Shown piece after piece: positions 32,928-45,021 of a stretch of DNA of 64,000 nt (positions within the stretch are counted from its first letter, which is position 1; the number at the start of each line of letters is the position of its first letter). The notes under the pieces were generated by a model. The model was not told the origin of the DNA. It saw nothing but the letters and a program-made list of their open reading frames with translations, and searched no databases. The stretch spans positions 186,001-250,000 of the forward strand of contig NHZP01000049.1 in assembly GCA_003313425.1 (NCBI GenBank). The letters run 5' to 3'. Position numbers and translations under genes: made by a program. The stretch is from Pseudopyrenochaeta lycopersici. Lineage: Eukaryota; Ascomycota; Dothideomycetes; Pleosporales; Pseudopyrenochaetaceae.

Positions 32928-34176
32928 ATGGAACGTTTCTATCTTGGGCATATTTCCAAATACCACTCGCTCGTCGATGCACTTGATTCTTTTCCAAAGC
33001 CTCGAATATCAAAAGGGAAGCCAGGTCCCAACATGATCGTCAGTGCCAGAATCCGGCCACTGTCCGAAGATGAAGGCTTTCCCTCTGCGATTTTTCCTCG
33101 ACTAAACCAGAAAAATATTGTGGACATTCACGATCTATACAATCATCCCAAAGGCATTCCGATTCTGAAAGTATGCAGTATTTATTTCAGAAATTCGAGG
33201 TTACTTTACTAATTCTGGATATTCGTAGTCCTCTGATTACGAAGTAGACCGGCTTTTCAATATGGACTTGACCACCGAGGAGATTTACGAGGAACTTGTC
33301 GTTGACCTGGTTCCATATGCTTGGAACGGGGGTGTCGGTACCTTCTTCGCCTATGGACAGACAGGCTCTGGTAAGACATTCACAGTCAGCAGGGTGGAGG
33401 AGCTGATAGCGGGAACAATAATGAACGGAAACCTTGCTGGGAAGAGGGAGGTCTACATGACCATCATTGATCTCGCTGGGAACGCCGCATTCGACCTATT
33501 AAATGAACGAGCACCCATCTCCCTTCGTGAAGATTCCTTGGGCGCTACTCAAATAGTAGGTGCAAAAGAAGACCAGGTATTCAGCGCGGACGACATGAGG
33601 GCTGTGGTCGAGCGCGCGACCTCATTCAGACGTACGGCACCAACGCTCAAGAATCCCGCCTCCTCGCGTTCGCATGCGATTTGCCGCATTAGAATCCGAG
33701 ACACGGCGAATGACTCGGACGGTCTGCTGTATCTGATCGATCTCGCAGGGTCAGAAGCTGCTCGCGATGTTGCAGTGCATGGAGCGGACCGGATGCGTGA
33801 GACGAAGCAAATCAATATTAGTCTTTCGGCGCTAAAAGATTGCATTCGTGCGAAAGCTCAGGCTGATGCTGCGGCAACTCTATACAAGGAGAAGCCGGGC
33901 CAGAAAGTACCACACATCCCATTCAGACAAAGTGCGCTGACGAGAGTCTTGAAACACGTATTTGATCCAGCGAGTACCCGAGCGTGCAGGACAGTCGTAG
34001 TAGCTTGCGTCAACCCGAGTCTTGCGGACGTTGGGCCAACTAAGAACACGCTGCGGTTTGCGGAGCTAGTGCGCGTGCTGGTTCCGGCAACGGGTGAGAA
34101 TGATGCAGAGAAAAAGTCCGCTATGAACTGGACGAACACACAGTTGAAGGAGTGGATCAAAGAGAATGTAGGTTGA
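32928..34176 (+). CDS. Kinesin-13-like motor protein, C-terminus possibly truncated
   Basis: Exons 32928-33170 and 33229-34176 give a protein of about 396 residues, essentially one motor domain. It has IVSARIRPLSEDE, the P-loop FAYGQTGSGKTFT, switch I NPASSRSHAI and switch II LIDLAGSEA, then INISLSALKDCIRA and HIPFRQSALTRVLKHVF. The match to the kinesin-13 (MCAK/KIF24) pattern is best in the switch II to alpha-4 region. Kinesin-13 motors depolymerise microtubule ends. After the stop at 34174-34176, the sequence at 34219-34403 reads as a good continuation (LAKAGSPPIL...ESGAQFFKLS) but is one base out of phase with the obvious splice sites. The gene may therefore have lost its tail. The segment after the P-loop is also shorter than usual. 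Confidence 0.72.
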
Positions 34177-35288
34177 CCTCATACGCCGCATTATCATCTT
34201 GAGCCGTAAACTGACAGGGGCCTGGCTAAGGCTGGTAGTCCCCCAATCCTAAGCAATGTTGTAGCTCCGCGCGAATCAGGGGCCCAGTTCTTCAAGCTCT
34301 CGAGCGAAGAGATCGAATATCGATGTAAAAAGTGTCCAAGGGTCAAGCGGGAGCAGGCAAAAGCATTTCGTATCAAGTTATGGCAGATGTACATCAGTCC
34401 GTAGGCATATAGGAGAGAAGATGAATTTGGTTTTCCAGTAGAAACAGGCGCTGCGCGCTCATTGATATCGCAATTGGTTTCAAGAATTTCCAATCCTTCA
34501 AAATTAAAGTGACTATTGTTCGTGCCGTTACGATAGTTGTCACAGGTGGATTCACGTTAGTCGTGCTACTAATCTTTCTGTCAGCACTGTCCATAGCCCC
34601 TCTATCAATAATTCCCTGTCAATTCGTGACATTGCATCTCTATACACCACTTAAAGTGGCCTAGAGCAAGCCGAAATGGCAAAAATCAAAATATCAGGCT
34701 CGAAAGGTCAACTTAAGACGAGGACTGTGCATTCCAGAAGGTTCTCCGATTAAAGCACCAGATCCTTTAAATTCGTCTAGCAGGGTATGTAGTTTTAGCT
34801 GCTTCTCGCATACAAAGACCCGCAGCAACGTACCGTCGTGCGGCCGTATTGTATTGTTTTGAATCCTGAGGTTTGCCAACCTATAATCCTCTCTTAAACT
34901 AGCTAGGGATCCCAGCAAGTATAGTCTCGCACTTCACATTGGATATGCCTAATAACTGCCCTGAAAGCATGCGGCTTTGCGATCGAATCAAAGGTCCAAT
35001 AGCTTCAGCGTTGAGGCGCGGACGAGCTAGGCGGCCAAACGCATGACATTGGGGGAAGAAGCTGTATTGTCTGAGGGATCATTAATGTGTCCTTCATTAC
35101 TACATAGCTAAGTGGAGTACTACGCGGCTCTGCGATGTTCAGGACATAGTAGCAGTATTAGTTAACATAGTACTATGTATATACATAGAATACTTTTAAT
35201 TCTTTAGCCATGTTAAGCTGCTAATACTAAGATTCCTTAATACCTTATTTATGTATTCTCCCGCGCCGCTAACTAGTCTGCTAGAAAA
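34177..35288. other. Region downstream of two convergent genes
   Basis: It includes the out-of-frame kinesin tail (34219-34403) and, from 35007, the 3' flank of the HET-NLR gene, which is duplicated at 29908-30293. The rest shows no gene. Confidence 0.5.
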
Positions 35289-35367
35289 CTAAGCACGCTG
35301 ATGCTGCTCGTGTTTTGCGCGCAGCTTGGAATAATCTCTATGACACGCTAATGTAGTTGGATGGTTG
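35007..35367. repeat. Dispersed repeat copy B (3' end and flank of HET-NLR)
   Basis: Direct repeat of 29908-30293 with many substitutions and small gaps. It covers the last ~25 codons of the NLR and about 280 bases beyond its stop, so the duplication was of genomic DNA rather than coding sequence alone. Confidence 0.75.
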
Positions 35368-38300
35368 TCTCCAAGTACTGCACTGTATCCAGCACATGCT
35401 CTTGTATATAAAGCAGAGGACTCATCATAACGGTCGAGTTTCGCGAGGAGATGAGCAAGGCAGTACACGCTCGTCAGTGTGTTTGGATGCTCAGGCCCAA
35501 GCACCTTCTCGTACTGCGCCAGCGCTTGCCTATTCATCGCTTCTGATTCTTCGTCCTTACTTTGATTGTTCAGTACCAAGGCTAAGTTGCTCATGCTCGT
35601 TAGTGTGTCTGGATGGTCAGGCCCAAGCACCGTTTTTGTGTACTCTAGCTCCTGTCTATTCATCGCTTCCGACTCTTTATAATTACCCTTCCTACGTAGC
35701 ACTGACGCCAAGTTACTCATGCTCGTCAGCGTGTAAGGATGCTTAGGCCCAAGCACTTTCTCCCTCCGCGCCAGAGTCTGCCTGTTCACCGCTTCTGCCT
35801 CGTCATATTTGCCCTGCCTGTCCAGCACAAGTGCTAAGTTGCTCATGTTTGCCAGCGTATCTGGATGCTCAGGCCCAAGCACCTTCTTGTACAGCGCCAG
35901 CGTCTGCCTGTTCATTGCTTCCGCCTCTTCGTACTTTCCCTGCCTGTCCAGGACAAGAGCTAGGTTGCTCATACTTGCCAGCGTGTCTGGATGCTCAGGC
36001 CCAAGCACCCTCTTTGTGCACTCTAGCTCCTGTCTATTCATCGCTTCCGACTCTTTATAATTACCTTGCCTACGTAGTAGCGACGCTAAATTACTCATAC
36101 TCGTCAGCGTGTCAGGATGCTCCGGTCCAAGCAACTTCTTTGTGCACTCTAGCTCCTGTCTATTCATCACTTCCGCCTCCTCATAATTTCCCTGCCTACG
36201 TAGCATCGACGCCAAGTTACTCATGCTTATCATAGTGTCTGGATGCTCAGGTCCAAGAACCTTCTTGTACAGCGCCAGAGTCTGCCTATTTATCGCCTCC
36301 GCCTCTTTGTACTTGCCCTGCCTGTCAAGCACAAGCGCTAGGTTGCTCATGCTTGCCAGCGTGTCTGGATGCTCAGGCCCAAGCACCCTCTTTGTGCACT
36401 CTAGCTCCTGTCTATTCATCGCTTCCGACTCTTCGTAATTACCTTGCCTACGTAGCAGCGACGCTAAGTTGCTCATACTCGTCAGCGTGTCTAGATGCTC
36501 AGGGCCGAGCACCTTCTTATACAGCGCTAGCGTCTGTCTGTTCAACGTTTCCGCCTCTTCATACTTGCCCTGCTTGCGCAGCACTGACGACAAGTTGCTC
36601 ATGCTTATCAGCGTGTCTGGGTGCTCAGCCCCATATACCTGTTTCCTTAGGGATGATGCCTGTCCATGTGTTGCCTCGGCTGCTGCATATTGCCCTAGAC
36701 TTGTTTGACACCGACCTACCCGATCGAGAAGCGAGGCCCTAGTAGTCTCCTCCATGTCGTCAAGGCCAGCTGTATGCATGGCATGTAAGAGGTACGGCGT
36801 CCATACTTCACTTCCCTCATGTCCGCCGGGTGGCACTAAACCGTCAAATCGGTCTATAGCCGTATGTGCCCAAGTTTTCCATTGACCGTGTCCGTGCAGC
36901 CACCTGATCGACGCCATGTGGACTAGACGATGCATATCAAAGAACCTCTCTCTGCCTCCTCCCTGCACTGTCTGCTGGCGCTCCGTTATAAACGCGTATC
37001 CAGTGAGGGTTCCAAGCGCTTTTACTTGCTGTACTAAAGATCCTCCAGGAGGCAATAGCGATTGAGGAATATTAATACGGTCAATGCACGCGATAAACGA
37101 AAGGTAGTCTGCAGCAAGCTGGTCTTGCTTGCGTATTTGATCAAAGGAGATATGCCAAGTCTTAGCAATCGTGCTGTCCATCTCTCTGTATCTGCTGGGG
37201 TCTTCAAACTGCTCGCTAAAGAGCTCTATCTCTGCGCTAGCATTTTGGAACAATGACACGTACTCAGATACTAATATGTCATTGTTGTTGACAAAAGCGG
37301 CTGCTTGCACGATAGCGAGCGGTAGATAGGTAAGTATGCTAAGTAGTCGGTCAACAGCTACTAGGTCGTTAAGCAGCGCTGGCTCTGTTATGCGCCGCGC
37401 TAGCAGTTGTTTAGCTTCACCTTCACTCATGTCCTTGAGCTCTAGAACATGACTAGGCGTCAATGTCCTAGCTGCTTTCCTGCTCCGCGTGGTGAACAGG
37501 ATAGCGCCCTTGCGACTGTGCGGGAGGTAGTCGCGCAACTGAGCTGACTTCGCGCCGCCATCAACTGAACCTGACAGGACCGCAGGATCATCAGCATTGT
37601 CAACAATCATCAGCCAGTTGCCGAAGCTTTCTGCGCTCAGGGTTTCCTTAACGCGCTTGTTGGTGTCGGTATTGTCATCAGTGAGTCCTGGTATGCGCAG
37701 GCAAGTTGCGATCTCGCGAAAGGCAAGCTCAAAGGATTCTCGACTAATCGCAGGGACCCAGAACACTCGACTAGTAGCGTGTTTCGCCAGCGCGATATAT
37801 GCAAACTCAAGAGCAAGTGCTGACTTTCCGCAGCCCCCGAGCCCGTATATTGTCATGCGTTGGTGGGAGTCTTTTGCAAGGATAGTTTGTTCGATCGACT
37901 GGAGCTGGGATTCTCGTCCGACAAAGAGCTCGTTCCGTGGGAAAGGCAGAGACGAAGAGACTATGTGTAATCAGTTTTCATGCTGTGGAATGCCATCTCA
38001 GTCAAGGAAACACGCACCGGGCAGGTCCTGCAGCTCTACCTTTGCCTGTCCGTGCTGCCGCTTCTGTATCTCCTCTTGAAGCCGCAGAGTTGCATAATCC
38101 TCTCCTTCTCCATATATAAGTGACAGGAAAACTCCAAAGATGCCCAGCAAGCAGTATACTTTGTCTTCTTTAAGCGTCGTCGTGCGTTTTGCTGCCCAGC
38201 TCATTCGTTCCTCCACACTGAACGTAGCAAGTCTTTGGTCTCTTAGCGCCCTAATAGGTATGCTAGTAACATCGTGTATCTCCTGCTCTAACGAGACCCT

Positions 38301-38801
38301 GCTGCCCAGCCGCTTGCCGTCCCGGGAGAAGAACTCAACGCTGGTGGGCGCCAACAGTTCTTGCAGCGTCCAGCCTCGTGTGAACCACCGACTGCGCCGA
38401 AAAGCTTGCACCCAGGATATGCGGTAGTCCTCAGCGTGAGTTACCTCCTCTGGCACAGAGACGTCGGCCAGATATACATAGCACTTGGCTGCGCGCTGGT
38501 ACCAGCGGAACATGGAGTTGATCGCGGTGCTCAGCTCATCATTTGTAGCCTTATCGATGCAGCAGGTGTCTACCCAGAAGTACTCGAGGCCATCCGCTGC
38601 AGCACGCTCGCCACAGAAGCGGATCTTAGCATAGCCGTCCTTGTTTGTGCCCGTTCCTGCCAGCATTTCACTGTATGTGACTTCCTGGCCATCAATCCAG
38701 GTGTGCGACAGGATGGCGTATGGAGGAGCGAGGTTGTCGTCATTAAAGAGGGTTAGTTCGAAGCTGCTGCTATCGCCTGGGAGGCGCTTGAGAAGGCGCA
38801 T
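35289..38801 (-). CDS. HET-NB-ARC-TPR NLR-like receptor (HET-E/D type N-terminus), two exons
   Basis: Exons are 38801-38018 and 37960-35289 on the minus strand (intron 57 bp), giving about 1151 residues. The N-terminal HET domain has YAILSHTW, GYAKIRFCG, YFWVDTCCIDKA, FRWYQRAAKCYVYLADVS and WFTRGWTLQELLAP. The NB-ARC core has the P-loop YGLGGCGKSALAL and the Walker B-like WLMIVDNADD, and LTYLPLAIVQAA follows. The C-terminal part is about ten kinesin-light-chain-type TPR units of 42 residues with the signature LGPEHPDTLxSMSNLA. Such proteins are fungal allorecognition receptors: the repeats sense a ligand, the NB-ARC oligomerises and the HET domain triggers cell death. An upstream in-frame ATG at 38888 exists, but MRLLKRLP at 38801 matches the usual HET start. 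A HET gene lies head to head upstream. Confidence 0.92.
35400..36630 (-). repeat. 126-bp tandem repeat array encoding TPR units of the HET-NLR
   Basis: About ten 126-bp units. Two unit types can be told apart by residues around the helix turn: type A (QGKYxEAEA then NRQTLALYKKV) and type B (QGNYxESEA then NRQELECTKRV). Along the protein they run roughly A, B, A, B, B, A, A-like, B-like, then a divergent unit. This suggests growth by copying of two-unit blocks. Confidence 0.85.
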
Positions 38802-39504
38802 TGTGGCCTCGCATGCCCTCTCGAGAATGCTAGTAGGCTCGATTGCGGGTCGGAGTGCAGGCGTGGAGGGGTACGAGTCGCAGCGCAAGATACGTCTTTC
38901 AGACTACTCGTGCGCCTGTCGTGCAAACACAGGAAGCACATTGAGCAGGCTCCGAGCAGGCAACTGATGGGCACGCAAGGCTGCATGGCTGTGGAGGGAT
39001 GGCTGTGCTTAAAGCCTCGTGCAGTGCTTGCTGATGTGCATAGCTATTGCGGGGCAGGGCAGAGCTGAGCCGGGTAAAGTTAAGATTTCCGTAGGGTACA
39101 ATACACAGACAGCTAGGCACGCTAATGCCGGCCAAGAGTAGATGAAGCGTCATGCCTATTCAACGCGTTTTGATCATCTTATCGACTGCGTGGAGAAACT
39201 GGCGTAATAGAGAGACAAACCCCACCAACTCCAGCTGGCTACGAAGGAGCTGGTAATTTGTGAGCACTAGCCTTAGTCCAAATTAGGTGTAGCTCTAGCG
39301 CTCAGAAAATACGAGCACCTTCGTCCACAAAATCAGCCGCATCCTCAATGGGGTATAGCTCTGGGTCACGCTAAAGCGTGGCTGTGATGACTTCGTCCAT
39401 GGCCAGACCTGAAACGTCACTCGCTTTTATTGAGACTTCGCTGCGCAGTAGTTCCCTCTTTTGATGGTTTTCGTTCACTTCTCTATTATTGGTCCCGGGC
39501 AACG
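38802..39504. promoter_or_regulatory. Shared upstream region of two divergent HET genes
   Basis: About 700 bases separate the start codons of the HET-NLR (minus) and the HET-6/TOL-like gene (plus). It should hold both promoters. No specific regulator site can be named. Confidence 0.4.
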
Positions 39505-41698
39505 ATGTTCTGTGAACGCTGTGAACGGTTCCGACTGACCTACATAGAGCACTGGAAGCTGAACCCGGGTCGAGTGTTCGGATTCGTTCTCCCTCATCAT
39601 GGCAGTCTGCTAGCTCTGAAGGTATCAGCTACTAAAGGATGCCATTTATGCGCCCATATATGGGAGAACGGGCTACATCATAATGACGAAGAACAATCAT
39701 TGATGTCTGATTCCCGTATCTACTTGGAGTTTAAGGCTAAAATGTATGCGCATACGCCGGAGATGGAATATCGTCTGGACGCTACAGCATACGAACCTTT
39801 GAGTGAGGAATCTGACGAAGATGTCTTCAAGTGGCAGACATCACTCTTTGTACAGCCCCTCAGTCTACCAGCATGTTCGTTCGACGTCTAATAACGCCTG
39901 CTTTTGTATTGTATAGAATCGCTGATGAGCATAAGATACTCCTGAGCTTCTTTCTGTTCTAAGAAGTTCCGCACAGCTCCATGACAGTCATACTGGTTCC
40001 AGTAGTAGCTTTCTACTAGCGTCATTCTGGCTGCAGCATTGTCTCAAGAATCACGACCAATGTACCGGGTTTCATCCGGGTATGTATGGTACTCGCTTTG
40101 ACCCATCAGTACATCCAATGAGACCCCCAACACGGGTAATAGACGTTGGAGCTTCCGACGGATCCGAAGAACCGTACTTGAAAGAAACCGGAGACAAAGA
40201 TTTCGGCACGTATCTAGCCTTCAGTCACAGATGGACTAGCGATATTCCCCAAACTACCCAAGCAAACTTTGCCTCGAGAAAGCAATGCATCCCAATGGCA
40301 ACACTGCCGCCAAAATTCCGAGACGCGGTTTTAATAACAAGACAATTTGAGCTCCGCTATCTTTGGATAGATTCTCTTTGCATTGTTCAAGACTCCGAGT
40401 CTGATTGGGCATCTGAGTCTTCCAAGATGTCTGATGTCTTCGGCAACGCTTTGTTCACTATAGCAGCCTGTCAATCAGAATTACGCGAATCGGGCTGCTT
40501 TTTTGTCAGGGATGGGCGCTCTAACAAGCCATGTATCCTCGAACTACCAACCATCCAGTCCCCAGATGTTTCCTCTGCGGAAAAATGCGCCGTCCTCGGT
40601 TCCATCATTTGCTCTCCCGATTCTCTTGGCGACTCAATCCAGCATAGGCAGTCGGGACTCTTCTCTAATCGAGGTTGGATATTGCAGGAACAATTTCTTA
40701 GTGCGCGTACGCTGCAATACGATAACAAACAATTAATCTGGAAATGTGTCTCAACCACTGCAACTGAACAATCGCCAGAGGGCATTTTAGGGGACGATGA
40801 GCCAATTGATGCAATGATCAAGGATTTCCAACGAGAGGTCGTCCGACTCGAGAACAACCTCTCCTTGAACGGGAACTATCGGGGATGGGCTGAAATTGTC
40901 GAGCACTTTACCACACGCCAGCTTACCAAAATTACAGACCGCCAGGCTGCTCTTTGGGGAGTAATTTCCAGGATCGAACATGCCAGCGCTAAACATTGTC
41001 TGGCAGGAACTTTATGGACAGAAGACCGCTCATACGTGGGAACTAGCCAACTACATAACCTAATGTGGACTGTCAAAGGCACGATATCGAAGCGAATTCC
41101 TGGTCCTACATTCTCATGGACTTCAGTGTCGGGGGAAATAGTGTATGATCGTGACGACGAGTGCTCGCACTATTTCCCCAGCCGAGTACGCATGTCATAC
41201 ATATTCCAGGGTACAGATCTGCAAAGGGTGACATTAGCTGAAATTGTCCACGCCGAAGGGGATCGCGCAAAACTTTATCGCACAGGAAAATTAGTGCTTC
41301 AGGGAATAGTGAAGATGGTGGCCATCCAACCAAGGCAGTCTAATGAAGACTGCTCGGCTGTCTCTGGTCCTTATCTCATACACGAAATGGATGCCAAATT
41401 GGAAGATTCAAAAAAAGCTACGGTCACTGAAGCAGACGGCTCGTATCTGTGGGACGTCGACTCGTATAACTTTTCACACGTCTGGTGCATTGCACTTCAA
41501 GTGTATGCAACAGTTGTCTGCTTGGCGCTAATGCCTACTTACCGGCATGACGGCGAGTATTATCGCGTTGGATTTGTACACTATAAGCTAGAAAACTGGA
41601 ACAGAAGAGCGGCATTAAAAGCAGACAGTATACTAGCGAGTGGCTATCAGGCTGGAATAAATGATGGGCATAATGGTATCACTATTCGAATTATATAG
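39505..41698 (+). CDS. HET-domain protein (HET-6/TOL-like), two exons
   Basis: Exon 1 starts at ATG 39505 (CERCERF, then KGCHLCAHIW, a Cys pair pattern usual at the N-terminus of this group). The main exon runs to 41698. The intron is between about 39850 or 39886 and 39946; both donors keep the frame. With the later donor the protein is about 710 residues. The HET domain reads YLAFSHRW, LPPKFRDAVLITRQFELRYLW and IDSLCIVQDSESDW, then ALFTIAACQSE and NRGWILQEQFLSARTL. The C-terminal half has no named domain. HET-domain proteins trigger incompatibility cell death. The divergent arrangement with the HET-NLR suggests joint regulation or function, which is inference. Confidence 0.85.
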
Positions 41699-42224
41699 CA
41701 TACACATGATCGTCTCGTAGTTCATACGCGAGTGAACAATGGGGTCACGCTAAAGAATTTCGCACGTTTGCAAGGTATTTTACTTGATATTCATATAAGT
41801 TAATGTAGTATCTAAGACACTATAGTTCGTTTAGATTTGTTATTATCTTTACTATCTATTTTTTACAATACAAGTATGAGCATTAAAGCCAATCTTACCT
41901 AGCATAGAGTCAGTTTTTATTACCTCTACAAATTTATGGATATCTTATAGTAACGCTATGTATTGATGATATACAATTTTTTAGTAGATCTAGCTGCCCG
42001 GTCCACGACGACAAGGTGTCAATTGTAAGCTGCTGTTTCCCTAATCTCACAACATTGAGTGGGTTACTCACGCCCAATACCAAACGAGCGTGGGCTTGGC
42101 GGGTAGTAGGGAGCCTCAATTACATCACAATGCACATTCATCTCCACTTATAGAGCACTACGAACCCTCTTAATTAACAATTACATCTTTATGAAAGTCA
42201 TATACTCGTTTTTAATCATCTGAG
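41699..42224. other. Intergenic region between two convergent genes
   Basis: About 530 AT-rich bases; no supported gene. Confidence 0.5.
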
Positions 42225-44306
42225 TTATGCATATTCAGCACCTTCACTTGGTTCCATAATATCTTCAGAGCTGAATTGCAAGTGCCGGTAAGTCACATCC
42301 TCTCGATCTTGTCGCACATTACCTATGTCACCCCATTTCAAAGCCTTTGCTGCAACATCATCTTCATCGTTGCCTTTCGATCCTTGCTCCGATACGGTCC
42401 CTGCTCCGCCATCGCGCCGATGGCATGCCGCAGCAATGACGGCCGACGAACCGGCAGCCATCACCATACTGCCAGGCAATTTCCTACTTCCAATGAGCAA
42501 CAATGCCACGAAAGCAGCGATAGATATAATCAAAACTGCAAGAATTGCTGGGCTGAAGTACGTGGCTGCGAGGAGCTGGCCGGGATGATTGCCATACATG
42601 TTTCCATAGCCCAACCCGCCAAACCGCTGGCTGGGCCGGCCGAGGAAGTCCAGGAATGAGATGCGCGATAGGAAGATGGCTTGAGAGATGAGGAAGTGGA
42701 TCGCTGTGCTAAAGAGCAGCATCGGAACAGAGTACCTTGACGGCACCTGCAGCCAAAAGGACGAGCGCTGAGCGCCGTTTGGAGACGTCACCCGGAGAGG
42801 CTTGCGAACGAGAGAGAAGGCATTCCATTCCGAGGCCTGGAGGAATACGGAGAGCAAACTGTTATAGAATACGTAAAACACACTGAAGACTAGTTGTGGA
42901 ATATTCACGAGAATGACGAGGTCAGTCAGCGTTGCATTCTGGAGACTTTCGAATCCTACAATCGCGAGATTCTGGTCTGACGTGAAGCTCGAAGGACGGA
43001 AGACGCTTTGGAGAGTTCCACGAGCGTTGTCGGCATATAGCGCCTTGCTGAGCAGGACAATGATTCCGCAGATAGCGATCAAAAACATGGCTATCGATAC
43101 GATGCGCTGGATACCGGATATTGTATTCGCTCGTCGTTGTGAACGCTTAGTCCATCTAACGGGAAATAACGGGGATCTGGTTCGCCATTTCTTCTCGAGA
43201 GGCACCTTGTCCAAAGCGCATAGGTTTCGTGTGGAGTCGTCAGGGTGATCGAGAAACGATTCGATCGCATCCCCAAGGGTGAGTAACTTGGGCTGCCGGG
43301 TGCTGGAGTTGAAGTAGAGCCATAGCATACCAACCACTTTAATCGCATTGAAGACGCTGACGACAATGAGGAACGGCTTAAACGCTTCCACTGTGCATTC
43401 TTGCCGTTGTGGCTCCGCAAGGCAATACAGTGGGATACTTGGCTCCTGCCAATTATCGCCGTTATCGCGGTATCCAAATATGGGCCTTTTCGGGCTGCAT
43501 GGAAAAGCCGCTGACCCGTCCGCGTCGACGCCATCTGGAGCGGGGCTAGTTCCAGGGTCGTCACACATCCAGGTTCTGCTGCCTACCATGCGAAACAAAC
43601 CGGGGAGAGCTCTTTGGTCCTCAGTGGATGGTGTCACGAGCACGAGGGTTCTGCGACCATTGAGTAGGAAAGGCGTGTACGACTGCGCACACTGCTCAAG
43701 CGTGAGATTCTCCCAAGCGTGCGCGTCTCTTAAGATTCGGTCAAACAGAGGCTTGACCTCAGCATATCCGGTGCCCGGCCGCACGCCGCTTTGGCCAACA
43801 GTAGTAGAATTTAGATTGGGAAGCTCAGTTGAAATGCCCGTTTGGAGGAAGCTTTCGTCAAGCTCAGTGACTAAGTACTCTGTAGCCACCTTGGTCGCAA
43901 GAATGGAACTGTTGTAGAGTAGATGGAGCGGGATCGAACTGAGAGCGAGCAATGCCCAGCACAAACGTCGAAGGATGCTGATATTGCGGAAGTTTTTCAA
44001 TGTAGGAACACCGATCGTCAGGGCTCGTCGTTTACTGTGGGCTTTGTCCACATCTGCGCGCGAAGGTGCCATTGCGATTTGCATAGAGTAGTTCGAAGCA
44101 CCTAGGAGCAAAGTACTCAGAACATTGATAGCGGCATGAGCTCCTATATTTGCTTTGGCGCTTGTCGAGCAGCTGCCTTTATAGAGAATCCTGGTTTTGT
44201 CTTCACTGGATGGACAACTAGATGCCCATGCAGCCACACCAATATTCAAAGCGAGGACAATGACAGAGAGTACTGCGCCTCCGAGGAGGCCCGCTCTAGA
44301 GTTCAT
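42225..44306 (-). CDS. DUF6536-family multi-pass membrane protein
   Basis: One open frame of 693 residues from MNSRAGLLGG. The N-terminal ~150 residues fit DUF6536: AGLLGGAVLSVIVLALNIGVAAWA, an extracellular Cys pair, INVLSTLLLGASNYSMQ, a cytosolic segment PSRADVDKAHSKRRALTIGVPTL, and WALLALSSIPLHLLYNS. At least five further hydrophobic helices follow in the C-terminal half. Function is unknown for the family; it is common in filamentous fungi, often near accessory loci. Relatives often begin further upstream, so a short 5' exon (coding text such as SPKIWK near 44340) may be missing from this model. The tail is hydrophilic and cytosolic. Confidence 0.82.
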   Translation of the reverse strand: MNSRAGLLGGAVLSVIVLALNIGVAAWASSCPSSEDKTRILYKGSCSTSAKANIGAHAAINVLSTLLLGASNYSMQIAMAPSRADVDKAHSKRRALTIGVPTLKNFRNISILRRLCWALLALSSIPLHLLYNSSILATKVATEYLVTELDESFLQTGISTELPNLNSTTVGQSGVRPGTGYAEVKPLFDRILRDAHAWENLTLEQCAQSYTPFLLNGRRTLVLVTPSTEDQRALPGLFRMVGSRTWMCDDPGTSPAPDGVDADGSAAFPCSPKRPIFGYRDNGDNWQEPSIPLYCLAEPQRQECTVEAFKPFLIVVSVFNAIKVVGMLWLYFNSSTRQPKLLTLGDAIESFLDHPDDSTRNLCALDKVPLEKKWRTRSPLFPVRWTKRSQRRANTISGIQRIVSIAMFLIAICGIIVLLSKALYADNARGTLQSVFRPSSFTSDQNLAIVGFESLQNATLTDLVILVNIPQLVFSVFYVFYNSLLSVFLQASEWNAFSLVRKPLRVTSPNGAQRSSFWLQVPSRYSVPMLLFSTAIHFLISQAIFLSRISFLDFLGRPSQRFGGLGYGNMYGNHPGQLLAATYFSPAILAVLIISIAAFVALLLIGSRKLPGSMVMAAGSSAVIAAACHRRDGGAGTVSEQGSKGNDEDDVAAKALKWGDIGNVRQDREDVTYRHLQFSSEDIMEPSEGAEYA

Positions 44307-45021
44307 GTTGACGAGTTGCTGACTGTCACATTTGCAACTTTCCAGATCTTAGGGCTATTTGTGCTTTGATTGTAATTTGATGAGACCTCGGTGGTCGCGT
44401 TTGCTATGGTGCAGCATCCCGAGCCTGCTCTGTGGAAATGAATGGGTTCCGTGGCATTGAAATACACTTTAGTGGATTTCGCTTGACGCGTGCTCAGCCG
44501 CACGAGAATCATGAGATTCTCTTATGTTGCCGATTGAATCGCATTGTGGCTGAGTCGCCAAGGGGGGAGCAGTCCGCTAGCGCTAGAGCAAGATGCGCAT
44601 CGTACATAGTATGGAGAGGAGGAAGTAGCAGAAGTAGTATCGCAATGGCAGCAATAAAACTTCACGAACTGCTTGTGGCCTGCTGCAGAAGCTGTTTAGA
44701 GTATAAGCATACCACCATCAAAATTATCATCACAGCTATCAATTCTTGCTCCAGCTTCAGCGTCTATTCTAGCAGCAATGAGCATTTATTTAGGCTCATA
44801 TCGCGAATCATGTGAAATTATAAGGCCACTACATTGGCGCGATAATTTGTAGAGAGCGGGCTCAGGGCGACCAGTAATTAGTGGTGATATCTTTGGAGCG
44901 TTAGACCAAAGAGAACTGCTGCCAAGTAGACGAGCAGCCTGCACTCCAGTTCCAGGAACGATCAGGCTGAAACCATAAAGATCACCACCGCTCAGGCATA
45001 CTCCGAGGCTCGTCCACCAAC
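44307..45021. other. Divergent upstream region of the DUF6536 gene and the sigma-NLR gene
   Basis: About 700 bases. It may include a 5' exon of the DUF6536 gene; otherwise no gene is visible. Confidence 0.45.

Noticed and set aside
35357..36742. Several plus-strand open frames opposite the HET-NLR TPR array
   Set aside because: Same cause: tandem repeats whose length is a multiple of three keep shadow frames open.
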